Shown piece after piece: positions 53,630 through 61,821 of a stretch of 64,000 nt of DNA. Within the stretch, counting starts at the first letter, position 1; each line of letters starts with the position of its first letter. Position numbers and translations under genes: made by a program. This stretch comes from Massilia sp. WG5 (GTDB lineage: Bacteria > Pseudomonadota > Gammaproteobacteria > Burkholderiales > Burkholderiaceae_D): NCBI RefSeq assembly GCF_001412595.2, contig NZ_CP012640.2, positions 3,844,001 through 3,908,000 of the forward strand. The letters run 5' to 3'. Below the pieces are notes generated by a model. That model made no database searches. It saw only the letters and a list, made by a program, of their open reading frames with translations, and was not told the DNA's origin.

Positions 53630-54622
53630 ATGCGGTTCAACCGCCTCGACCTGAATCTGCTGATCGGCTTGGACGTGCTGCTGGCCGAATGCAGCATCAC
53701 CCGCGCGGCGCGGCGCCTGTGCCTGAGCCAGTCGGCCGCGAGCGGGATCCTGGCGCGGCTGCGCGAGTATTTCGGCGACGAGCTGCTGGTGCAGTCCGGC
53801 CGCCAGATGGTGCCGACGCCGCTGGCGCTGTCGCTGATGGAGCCGGTGCGCGACATTCTCCTGCGGATCAAGCAGACCGTGGAAACGGCGGTGGAATTCC
53901 AGCCCGAGGCAAGCGGCCGGCATTTCCGCATCGTCGCCTCGGACTTCGTCAGCTCGGTGGTGTTGACCCAGCTGGCGGCGCAGGTGAGCCAGGCGGCGCC
54001 CTTCGTGACGCTGGAATTCCTGCAGCCGAACGAGCGCTCCCTGGCCCAGATGGAGCGTGGCGAGATCGACATCCTGCTGATGCCGGAGCGTTACCTGTCG
54101 CGCAGCTACCCGTCCGAAGTGCTGTTCTCGGACGACTTCAGCTGCATCGTCTGGGACCGCAACACCGAAGTCGGTGCAACGCTGAGCCAGGATGACTACC
54201 TGCGTCTCGGCCACGTCGCCACGTCCTTCGGTTCGCACCAGCAGCTCGCCGCCGAAGAAGTGTTCTTCAAGAGCATAGGCCTGAACCGGCGCATCGAAGT
54301 CGTGTGCGCCACCTTCAACCTGCTGCCCCAGTTCGTGATCGGCACCCGGCGCGTCGCCACGCTGCAGCACCAGCTGGCGCTGCAGCTGGCGCGCTACTAT
54401 CCGGTGCGCCTGCTCGATGCGCCGGTGGCCATCCCGAGGATCGTCGAGTGCATGCAGTGGCACCCGTCCAACCAGCACGATCCGGCCCATGTCTGGTTGC
54501 GCTCGATGCTGCGCCACGCCGTCTACCGCGCGATACCCTCCACGCAGCCCGACGCCGGCGCGGACAGCAGCTGGACCGGGCCCAGCATCCCTGAATCGCG
54601 CAAGGGCGCATTCGCGGCGTAG
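53630..54622 (+). CDS. NodD/NahR-like LysR regulator (second copy)
   Basis: 330 residues from ATG 53630, where alignment with the regulator at 29532 begins (MRFNRLDLNLL); ATG 53615 is possible. The helix-turn-helix is SITRAARRLCLSQSAASGIL. The effector domain has strong NodD-style features: LLMPERYLSRSYPSEVLF, LGHVATSFGSH, GTRRVATLQHQLA and MQWHPSNQHDPAHVWLR. The last 33 codons run antisense over the end of the GH106 gene (100 bp overlap), giving a Ser/Pro-rich tail without likely function. It is under the island operator at 53326, so probably autoregulated. Confidence 0.88.
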   Translation: MRFNRLDLNLLIGLDVLLAECSITRAARRLCLSQSAASGILARLREYFGDELLVQSGRQMVPTPLALSLMEPVRDILLRIKQTVETAVEFQPEASGRHFRIVASDFVSSVVLTQLAAQVSQAAPFVTLEFLQPNERSLAQMERGEIDILLMPERYLSRSYPSEVLFSDDFSCIVWDRNTEVGATLSQDDYLRLGHVATSFGSHQQLAAEEVFFKSIGLNRRIEVVCATFNLLPQFVIGTRRVATLQHQLALQLARYYPVRLLDAPVAIPRIVECMQWHPSNQHDPAHVWLRSMLRHAVYRAIPSTQPDAGADSSWTGPSIPESRKGAFAA

Positions 54623-57600
54623 ATCCCGCCGGCCCCGCTCACCTTCACGGCGCCCGGCTGGGCGTCGCCGACCAGGCGGTTGACCCACAGGTTGGTGACC
54701 TCGACCTCGAGCCGGTTTTCGCCTGGCCGCAGCAGGCCGGGCAGGGCGCCCAGGTCGAACCGGTAGGGTGGCTTCCAGGCGATGCCGAGTTCCCGGCCAT
54801 TCAACCGGACCCGGGCCAGGTCACGCACCTCGCCCAGGTCGAGGATCGCCCGCGCCGGCAAGGCGCCGTCCACGCTGAAGGTCTTGCGGTAGGTCGCCGT
54901 GCCCGAAAAATAGCGCACGCCCGGGATCTCGCTCTGGTTCCAAGGGGTGAGCCGTTCCATGGCCAGCGCCTGTTCCGGCGCGCCGCGGCCCGCTTCGAAG
55001 GCCAGCTGCCAGGCGCCGTCCAGCGGCTTCCAGGGCTGCGCTGGCGCGGTGCCGCTTTGCAGGCCCGGCGTGGCGCCGCCGCGCGGGAAGACCACGAACA
55101 GCGATTCGTCGGGCGCCAGGCGCAAGGGCACGCGAACGCCGTCGCGCCCGCGCGTGTGGACGGCGCTGGCGGCGCAGGCGCTGTCCGGATGCCAGATCTC
55201 GGGCGCGCCGCGCGCGTCGCGGAACAGCGCGGCGAGCTCGCGCGTTTCCTTGCCGGTGTTGGCGACGAAGTACAGCTCGTGGGTCGGCGTGTGGCGCTGG
55301 ATCGCCATCACCCCGTCGGCAGGGCCGTCCAGGCGCAGCGCCGGCCGTACCTGCATGCGCGCCAGCGCGGCGGCGAGATCGCCCATGCCGTCCACGCTGC
55401 CGAGACCGACGCGGCGCAGGCCCGGCGTACCGCCTGCCGGGCCCCACAACTGGTCGGCAAGGCGCGTGAATTCGGCGGGCGCATCGGCCAGGCTGGGCGA
55501 GCCGGCCGGCCGCCGGCCGACCACGGCCGCGCCGGCCCGCGCCAGCTCGGCGATGCGGCGCAGGCTCGCCAGCGTCATGCGGCTGCTCGACCCGCCCAGG
55601 TAGAGCACGCGGTAGCGCGCGCCGCTGCGGCTGGCGAGCTGGCCGCCGGCCACCGAGAACTGGCGCAGCAGCGCCTCGGGGTTGACGTAGTCGAAGCCGT
55701 AGCCGGCCGGGACGTCGCCGTTCGGCCTGGTGCCGAACAGGCCGGTGATCGGAGCGTCCTCGCCGTAGAAGTAGGCGACGTCGGCCACGCCGCGGCCCTG
55801 CTGCAGCATGAAGGAGGTGCGCGCCAGGTAGTCGATCCAGGGCCTGGCCTGGCCGGCCCAGGTCTCGTGGCGCGAGAAATACTGGCCGAGGAAGGGGGCC
55901 AGCGACATGCCCGGCGTGATGCCGTCGAGCGGCTGGTGCGCCGAGGTGTGGATGACGATCCGGTTGACGCCCAGGGCGAATTCGATGTCGGCCGTCTTCT
56001 TCAGGTCGCGCGGAGCGTAGGCCCAGGGCTGGCCGAAGGCCGTCATCGATTCCGCCGCCACCAGGTTCTGTCCCCAGACGTGGGCCACCGAGGCGGCGCC
56101 CTGGAGGTCGGCGACGAAAGTCGGACGCGGCTGCCCGGACGGCGGCACGGTCCACATCGCGCCCATCGGGATGTCGGCGTGGCGCCGCATGTCCATGTCG
56201 TCGCCCAGCTGCGGGCGATTGTCCTCGAGCGCTTCGCCGTAGACCGTGAGCCCGGCCGCGTGGCTGCGCCGCGCCACGGTCGCATAATGGCCGTCCGCAT
56301 ACAGCTCGGCGATCGTGCGGCGCAGGTCCCACAGGAAGCGGTCGCTGGCCGCGGCGTCGTCGACGATCCGGCCGGTCACCGCCGGCAGCCAGCGCAGCGG
56401 CGAGTAGCCGCGCCGCTCGGCGAAGGCCGCCTGCATGCCGTCGGTCCAGTTCTGGAAGCCGGACTCGATGCTGTCGTTCAGCAGCGCGCGCACGCCATGC
56501 CGTCCCAGCAGCCCGGGGCCGACCGCCTCGCGCAGCTTGCCCAGATAGGTGTCCATGTAACGCGCCACGTGGCCGGCGTTCAGCTTGTCCACTTCGAGAC
56601 CGGTGCCCTCGACGGGCGCAGGGCCGTTTTCCTTGCCGGTCAGGCTGTAGCCGAAGCGCAGCACGGTCCAGCGCCCGGGCGGTGCGATCCAGTCCAGGCT
56701 GCCGTCGGGACGCAGGCGCGCGCTCAGGTCGACGATGTCGCGAACGGGCACGCCGGGCGCGCCCGGCGCCGTGTCGAGCGCGTAGTAATCGCCGCTTGCC
56801 GCGAAGCCGGCCTTTTCCTCGACCCGGTGCACGCGCGCCTGCGTGTGCAGCGCGACTTCCGACAGCGGAAAGGCGCGCGCCGGCTGGCCGAAGGGCGGCA
56901 GCAGCACGCCCGGCGCCGCCGGCGGCGCGCCGCCTTCCGGGCCGGTCTTGAGCAGCACGCGCCACCAGCGTGCCGTGTGCGGCGCGAAGCCGACCGTCTG
57001 TTGCGGGGCAGTGGACAGCGGGATGGGGGCGACATCGGTGTAGTGCTCGCCGTCCGCGCTGGCCTGCAGCATCACCTCGGGCAAGGGCGGGGCGCCGAAG
57101 CCGTGCGGCGCCGGCAGCGCCAGGGTGAGGGCGCGGAAGCTTTCGGCCTGCCCGACATCGAGGTCGATCCAGGTCGCGCCGTCGGCGCCGAGGGCCAGCT
57201 GCACCGGGTCGGCGAGCCGGCCGTCGGAGAGGGATTGAGTGACATCCTCGCCCCCGCGCGTGCGGATGCTGCGCGCGCGCGGCGCCGGCGCCTCGGCCGG
57301 CAGGGCCAGCACGGCGATGTCGCGGTACCAGCCCGGCGCCGGATGCGGACCGGCCGCGGGCGCGGCGGCCAGGTCCTGGAACGGGCCGGCCACCGCGGGC
57401 GGCGCCGGCAGCCTGGGCGTCGCGCCGCCTTCGACCGTGGTCTCGCTCCAGACGAGCTTTTTCATCGCCTGTTCCGGCCGCACCCAGGGGCCGCCGGTCA
57501 GGCTCCAGCCGGGCGAACTGGCGATGGCGAATTCCAGTCCCAGGCGCTCGGCCTCGCTTGCGGCCAGGCGCAGGTCGGCCTGCCAGGCCGGGCTGCCGTA

Positions 57601-57867
57601 CACCACGCGTTCCGGAACGATCCGCGGCGTCTGCAGGCTGGCGTCGATCTGCTGCACGCCACCCAGCCCGATGCGCTTCATCCATGCGAGGTCGCTGCGG
57701 ATGCCGGTTGCGCTCACGTTCCCGTCCATCCAGTGCCACCAGGTGCGAGGGCGGGCGCTGTCCGGCGGATTGGCGAAACCGGCATACAGGGGCGTGGCAT
57801 GGGCGGGGAGGGCGGATAGCGGCGCGAACAGGGAAGCGAGCAACAGGCCAATGGCGTTCAGGCGCAT
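54523..57867 (-). CDS. GH106-type alpha-L-rhamnosidase (second copy)
   Basis: 1114 residues from ATG 57867, which starts a signal peptide (MRLNAIGLLLASLFAPLSALPAHA). The frame is open to 57921, but the promoter -10 (57898-57903) lies inside that extension, so the shorter start is right. The body matches the copy at 18574 throughout: FANPPDSARPRTWWHWMDG, FAIASSPGWSLTGGPW, MTLASLRRIAEL and the C-terminal sandwich LGIAWKKPY-like block. It should remove terminal alpha-L-rhamnose in the periplasm. It is divergent from the TonB receptor-GH1-GH43 operon, and its last 100 bp overlap the convergent LysR gene. Confidence 0.85.
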   Translation of the reverse strand: MRLNAIGLLLASLFAPLSALPAHATPLYAGFANPPDSARPRTWWHWMDGNVSATGIRSDLAWMKRIGLGGVQQIDASLQTPRIVPERVVYGSPAWQADLRLAASEAERLGLEFAIASSPGWSLTGGPWVRPEQAMKKLVWSETTVEGGATPRLPAPPAVAGPFQDLAAAPAAGPHPAPGWYRDIAVLALPAEAPAPRARSIRTRGGEDVTQSLSDGRLADPVQLALGADGATWIDLDVGQAESFRALTLALPAPHGFGAPPLPEVMLQASADGEHYTDVAPIPLSTAPQQTVGFAPHTARWWRVLLKTGPEGGAPPAAPGVLLPPFGQPARAFPLSEVALHTQARVHRVEEKAGFAASGDYYALDTAPGAPGVPVRDIVDLSARLRPDGSLDWIAPPGRWTVLRFGYSLTGKENGPAPVEGTGLEVDKLNAGHVARYMDTYLGKLREAVGPGLLGRHGVRALLNDSIESGFQNWTDGMQAAFAERRGYSPLRWLPAVTGRIVDDAAASDRFLWDLRRTIAELYADGHYATVARRSHAAGLTVYGEALEDNRPQLGDDMDMRRHADIPMGAMWTVPPSGQPRPTFVADLQGAASVAHVWGQNLVAAESMTAFGQPWAYAPRDLKKTADIEFALGVNRIVIHTSAHQPLDGITPGMSLAPFLGQYFSRHETWAGQARPWIDYLARTSFMLQQGRGVADVAYFYGEDAPITGLFGTRPNGDVPAGYGFDYVNPEALLRQFSVAGGQLASRSGARYRVLYLGGSSSRMTLASLRRIAELARAGAAVVGRRPAGSPSLADAPAEFTRLADQLWGPAGGTPGLRRVGLGSVDGMGDLAAALARMQVRPALRLDGPADGVMAIQRHTPTHELYFVANTGKETRELAALFRDARGAPEIWHPDSACAASAVHTRGRDGVRVPLRLAPDESLFVVFPRGGATPGLQSGTAPAQPWKPLDGAWQLAFEAGRGAPEQALAMERLTPWNQSEIPGVRYFSGTATYRKTFSVDGALPARAILDLGEVRDLARVRLNGRELGIAWKPPYRFDLGALPGLLRPGENRLEVEVTNLWVNRLVGDAQPGAVKVSGAGGIYAANAPLRDSGMLGPVQLLSAPASGCVEGIAR

Positions 57868-57897
57868 GTGAGGAGAGGCGAGTGTTGTAGGAATTCC

Positions 57898-57952
57898 ATT
57901 ATAGGCAGGCGGCCAGGCCATTACTCAACGCGTATTCCCGATACCTACCCAT
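57898..57952 (-). promoter_or_regulatory. Degenerate dyad operator and -10 for the second GH106
   Basis: On the minus strand the right half AGGTATC is intact (57946-57940), followed by GGGAATACGCG as in the copies at 24453 and 30738; the left half is degraded (8 of 13 positions agree). A consensus -10 TATAAT starts at 57903, exactly 49 bp after the first base. The corrected GH106 start is 31 bp downstream. Confidence 0.6.
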
Positions 57953-58106
57953 TCGCCCAACCGATAGCTCGCTCCATCCGGCAAACGAATAGGTATGCAT
58001 CGAAAACGGTCGCTTACTGACCGTGCGGTACTGGCGTAGTCGCTGGCGTGCGCCAGCTTCGCTGCGAACGGGGGGCTTCGATGCGTGTCGATCCATTCAC
58101 AGCATG

Positions 58107-58159
58107 GATAGCAACTATCGATAAAATCACGAGCCAAGGGACTTGCCCACGGATATGCT
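58107..58159 (+). promoter_or_regulatory. Dyad operator and -10 for the TonB receptor-GH1-GH43 operon
   Basis: GATAGCAACTATC at 58107-58119 is a perfect GATAG-N3-CTATC dyad, followed by GATAAAATCACGAGCC and -10 TATGCT at 58154-58159 (47 bp from the first base). The receptor start is 112 bp downstream. The rest of the 57922-58270 gap holds only a GATAGCTC half-site at 57963. Confidence 0.75.
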
Positions 58160-58270
58160 TATCCATACAAATTTTTCGCCGCCGGATTCCAATCAGCCCG
58201 GGCGCAAGGCTGACGAACCGGTGACAAACAACGAGAGACACCGTCCCGCTGGGACGACATTGGAGATGAC

Positions 58271-60493
58271 ATGCAATACAAACGAATCCTGGAGTGCCTG
58301 CTGACCAGCGGCGCCTTGCTGCTGTCCGCCCAAACCGCCTTCGCCCAGCTGGCGCCGCAGCCGGCCGATGGCGCTGCCGCCGATGGCCAGAAAGCCGCCG
58401 CCAAGCAGGATCCCAACGTGGTGGTGGTGACGGCTAACCGTGTGCGTTCCAACGCCCAGACCACGGCCGTGGCGCTGAACGTCTATAACGGCGCAGCGCT
58501 GGCCGATGCCGGCGTCAGCAACGTACAGGCGCTGCAGGCCATCGACCCCAGTGTCAACGTCACCAGCTCGAACGGTGCGGCCTACGTCGCCGTGCGCGGC
58601 ATTGCCTCGACCGATACCACCGAAACCGGCGATCCGGCGGTGCCGATCGCGCGTGACGGCTTCTTCACCAACCGCTCGTTCGGCATCGCCTCGTCGATGT
58701 ACGACATCGAGCGCGTCGAAGTGCTGAAAGGCCCGCAGGGCACGCTGTTCGGACGAAACTCGACCGGTGGCCTGATCAACGTCATCACCGCCAAGCCGCG
58801 CGACGAATTCGGCGGCTACCTGAGCGCCGACTTCGGCAACTACAGCACCGTCAACCTGGAAGGCGCGGTCAACGTGCCGATCAACGACAAGGTGCAGATG
58901 CGCTTCTCGGCCGTGGAGCGCCATCACACCGGCTATCGCGAGCTCACCGGCATCAACATGCGCGGCGACGACGAGGGCAGCAAATCGGGCCGCCTGCAGG
59001 TGGCCTTCCAGCCGATTCCCGGCTTCCAGGGCCTGCTGTCCTACCAGAAGGACAAGATCGACGACATCGGCGACGTCGCTTTCATCGGCAAGCTGGGCGT
59101 CGTGAACGACATCGGCGACGGCAAGTCCTTCCCCGGCTACGCCCCGACCATGACGAAGCTCGATGGCCACCGTACGCGCTGGGAGTTCAGCTACGACCGC
59201 CTGCCCTGGGGCCTGACCCTGACCTATGCCGGCGGCATCGATTCGCAGGAATACCACCACAAGACCGACGCCACGGGCCCGGCCTACCCGGCCACGCGCC
59301 AGTTCATCCAGAGCGAGCAGCCCGACACGCGCAACCACGAGGTCCGCATCTCCACGCCGCTGAAGGCCGCCGTGACCGCGCAGGCCGGCTACTTCTACTA
59401 CACCGAACGTAACGTCGTCGACAGCGGCGTGTACAACCTGGCGATGAATGCCGGTATCCCGATCGACTTCTCGAACACCTACGGCATCAAGTTCGACTAC
59501 GTCCTCCGGACCAAGACCCAGGGCCTGTTCTCGCAGGTCGGCTGGAGCCTGACCGATGCCCTGAAGCTGACCGTCGGCGCGCGCTATTCGCGCGACGAAA
59601 AAGAGCGCGAGGGACAGGCGCGCCTGCTGCTGGGGGCCCTGGTCAGCCCGTTCATCCCGGTGCCGGCTTTCACCACGCCGGGCGACGGTCACGTGAAGGA
59701 ATCGAAGCCGACCTGGCAGGTGGGCCTGGACTACACGCTCACGCCGCAGAACTTCCTGTACACGAAGTACGCCACCGGCTACAAGTCGGGCGGTTTCAAC
59801 TCGAACGGCAGCGCGGCCTCGGTGCCGTATGCAGCGGAGACGGTGAAGTCGTTTGAACTCGGCAGCAAGAACATGCTCTGGAACCGCCAGCTCAAGCTGA
59901 ACGCGTCCCTGTTCTACATGGACTACCAGAACTACCAGGCCTCGCAATCCTCCGATTCGCTGAGCAGCGGCACCGGTGTGTTCAACGTCGGCAAGGCGAC
60001 CATCAAGGGCCTCGAAACGGAACTGATCGCGACCGTGCCGGACGTCGCGCGCTTCGACCTCAACGCCACCCTGCTGAATACCCGCTTCGGCGACGGCATC
60101 GTCGTCAACGACGGCGCCAGCCCGTCGGTTGCGCACGACATTGGCGGCCACCAGCTCCCGAACGCGCCGAAATTCGTGATGACGGCCGGCGTGCAACGCG
60201 CCTTCGGTGTCGCCGGCGGCGAGCTGACGGCGCGCCTGTCGGCCAAGTATTCGGCCGAATATTACTACTCGGTGTTCAATAACGTGGATGAGCGCTCGCC
60301 GTCGTACACCACCCTGAACGCGCTGCTGAAATACCGTCGCGAAGGCGGCAACTGGGAATTCCAGGCCTACGCCAACAACCTGACCGACAGGGTCGTGCTG
60401 GCGAACGCCCAGCACAATTACACGGGCCAGATCAACACGATCCAGTTCCAGCCGCCGCGTACCTTCGGCGTGCGTGCGCGCTACGACTTCTGA
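58271..60493 (+). CDS. TonB-dependent outer-membrane receptor (second copy)
   Basis: 740 residues: signal peptide (about 1-25, ending AFA-Q), TonB-box region (VVVVTANRVRSNAQ), plug (about 60-170, VEVLKGPQGTLFGRNSTGG) and a barrel ending RTFGVRARYDF. It imports a substrate for the GH1 and GH43 enzymes behind it; its stop overlaps the GH1 start by one base (TGATG). It differs considerably from the receptor at 22030, so the two probably prefer different glycosides. Confidence 0.93.
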   Translation: MQYKRILECLLTSGALLLSAQTAFAQLAPQPADGAAADGQKAAAKQDPNVVVVTANRVRSNAQTTAVALNVYNGAALADAGVSNVQALQAIDPSVNVTSSNGAAYVAVRGIASTDTTETGDPAVPIARDGFFTNRSFGIASSMYDIERVEVLKGPQGTLFGRNSTGGLINVITAKPRDEFGGYLSADFGNYSTVNLEGAVNVPINDKVQMRFSAVERHHTGYRELTGINMRGDDEGSKSGRLQVAFQPIPGFQGLLSYQKDKIDDIGDVAFIGKLGVVNDIGDGKSFPGYAPTMTKLDGHRTRWEFSYDRLPWGLTLTYAGGIDSQEYHHKTDATGPAYPATRQFIQSEQPDTRNHEVRISTPLKAAVTAQAGYFYYTERNVVDSGVYNLAMNAGIPIDFSNTYGIKFDYVLRTKTQGLFSQVGWSLTDALKLTVGARYSRDEKEREGQARLLLGALVSPFIPVPAFTTPGDGHVKESKPTWQVGLDYTLTPQNFLYTKYATGYKSGGFNSNGSAASVPYAAETVKSFELGSKNMLWNRQLKLNASLFYMDYQNYQASQSSDSLSSGTGVFNVGKATIKGLETELIATVPDVARFDLNATLLNTRFGDGIVVNDGASPSVAHDIGGHQLPNAPKFVMTAGVQRAFGVAGGELTARLSAKYSAEYYYSVFNNVDERSPSYTTLNALLKYRREGGNWEFQAYANNLTDRVVLANAQHNYTGQINTIQFQPPRTFGVRARYDF

Positions 60494-61821
60494 TGACGAC
60501 GCGCCGTACTTTCCTGGGGGCGGCCGTGGCCGCCGCCGGCGCAGCCGCGCTGCCCGGCGCGGCGCGCGCCGCCAGCGTCTTCAACCCCGCCTTCCCGAAA
60601 GGCTTCCTGTGGGGCGCCGCGACCGCCGCCTACCAGGTCGAGGGCAACAACGTCAACAGCGACGTCTGGGCGATGGAGCATGCGCACCCGACGGTCTACA
60701 TGGAGCCCTCGGGGGACGCGGCCAACAGCTTCGCGCTGTGGCCCACGGACCTCGACCTGGTGAAAAGCCTGGGCCTGAACAGCTACCGCTTCAGCCTGGA
60801 ATGGGGGCGCATCGAACCGGCCAAGGGCCAGTTCTCGATCGCGATGCTGGATCACTACAAGGCGATGATCGAAGGCTGCCGTGCGCGCGGCCTGGCGCCG
60901 GTGGTGACCTTCAACCACTTCACTACGCCGGTCTGGTTCGCCGCGCAGGGCGGCTGGTCGAACCCGGAAGCGCCGGCGCTGTTCGCGCGCTACTGCGAGC
61001 GCGCCGCGCGCCACCTGGCCGCCGGGATCGCCTACGCGACCACGCTCAACGAGCCGAACCTGAGCGGCGTGCTCGACCTCGTACTGCCCGGCGACATCGG
61101 CAAGCGCCTTCTTGGCGATGACAGGGCGATGCAGGAGGCGGCCGCGCGCGAGCACGGCGTCGCGCGTTTCCTGCCGGGCAATCCGCTGTATGTCGCCGAT
61201 CCGCAGGCGGTGCAGGCACACCTGCTCGCCGGCCACAAGGCGGGGCGCGATGCGATCAAGTCGGTGCGGCCAAGCTTGCCGGTCGGCGTCAGCCTCGCCA
61301 TCATCGACGACCAGGCCGCGGGCCAGCACAGCCTGCGCGACGCGATGCGCGACAAGCTGTATCGTCCATGGCTGGAAGCGGCGCGCGGCGACGACTTCGT
61401 CGGCGTGCAGAACTACGAGCGCACGGTCTGGGACGACAAGGGACGCCTGCCGCCACCGAAGGGCGCCGAGACCAACGACGCCGGCGCCGAGGTGTATCCG
61501 GCCTCGCTGGCCGGCGCGGTCCGCTATGCGCATGCCGTCAGCGGCGTGCCGGTCATGGTCACCGAACACGGCATCAACGCGGCCGACGACGCCAAGCGTG
61601 CGCGCCTGATCCCGGCGGCCCTGAAGGAACTCAAGCGCGCCATCGACGACGGCGTGCCGGTGCTGGGCTATATGCACTGGTCGCTGATCGACAACTACGA
61701 GTGGGTGTTCGGTTACGGTCCGCAGTTCGGCCTGTGCACGCTCGACCGCCAGACCTTCAAGCGCACGCCCAAACCGAGCGCCGCCCTGCTGGGATCGATT
61801 GCGAGCAAGAATACGCTGTGA
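60493..61821 (+). CDS. Tat-exported GH1 beta-glycosidase (second copy)
   Basis: 442 residues. TRRTFLGAAVAAAGAAAL is a good Tat signal (cleavage near residue 27). Acid/base E187 is in TTLNEPN; the nucleophile is E358 in VMVTEHGIN, with His instead of the usual Asn after it. KGFLWGAATAAYQVEG and HWSLIDNYEW are conserved. It is a paralogue of the enzyme at 25790. Sitting behind a TonB receptor and beside a rhamnosidase, it could remove glucose after rhamnose is taken from a rutinose- or neohesperidose-type sugar. Confidence 0.92.
   Translation: MTTRRTFLGAAVAAAGAAALPGAARAASVFNPAFPKGFLWGAATAAYQVEGNNVNSDVWAMEHAHPTVYMEPSGDAANSFALWPTDLDLVKSLGLNSYRFSLEWGRIEPAKGQFSIAMLDHYKAMIEGCRARGLAPVVTFNHFTTPVWFAAQGGWSNPEAPALFARYCERAARHLAAGIAYATTLNEPNLSGVLDLVLPGDIGKRLLGDDRAMQEAAAREHGVARFLPGNPLYVADPQAVQAHLLAGHKAGRDAIKSVRPSLPVGVSLAIIDDQAAGQHSLRDAMRDKLYRPWLEAARGDDFVGVQNYERTVWDDKGRLPPPKGAETNDAGAEVYPASLAGAVRYAHAVSGVPVMVTEHGINAADDAKRARLIPAALKELKRAIDDGVPVLGYMHWSLIDNYEWVFGYGPQFGLCTLDRQTFKRTPKPSAALLGSIASKNTL

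Noticed and set aside
57963..57975. GATAGCTCGCTCC as a plus-strand island operator
   Set aside because: Only the left half matches and no -10 follows at the expected distance; the copy at 58107 serves the operon.
58107..58140. Identity of the shared element with the rhizobial nod box
   Set aside because: The regulators are NodD-like, but the element is one short dyad plus a variable block and I cannot align it to the full nod box, so no equivalence is claimed.
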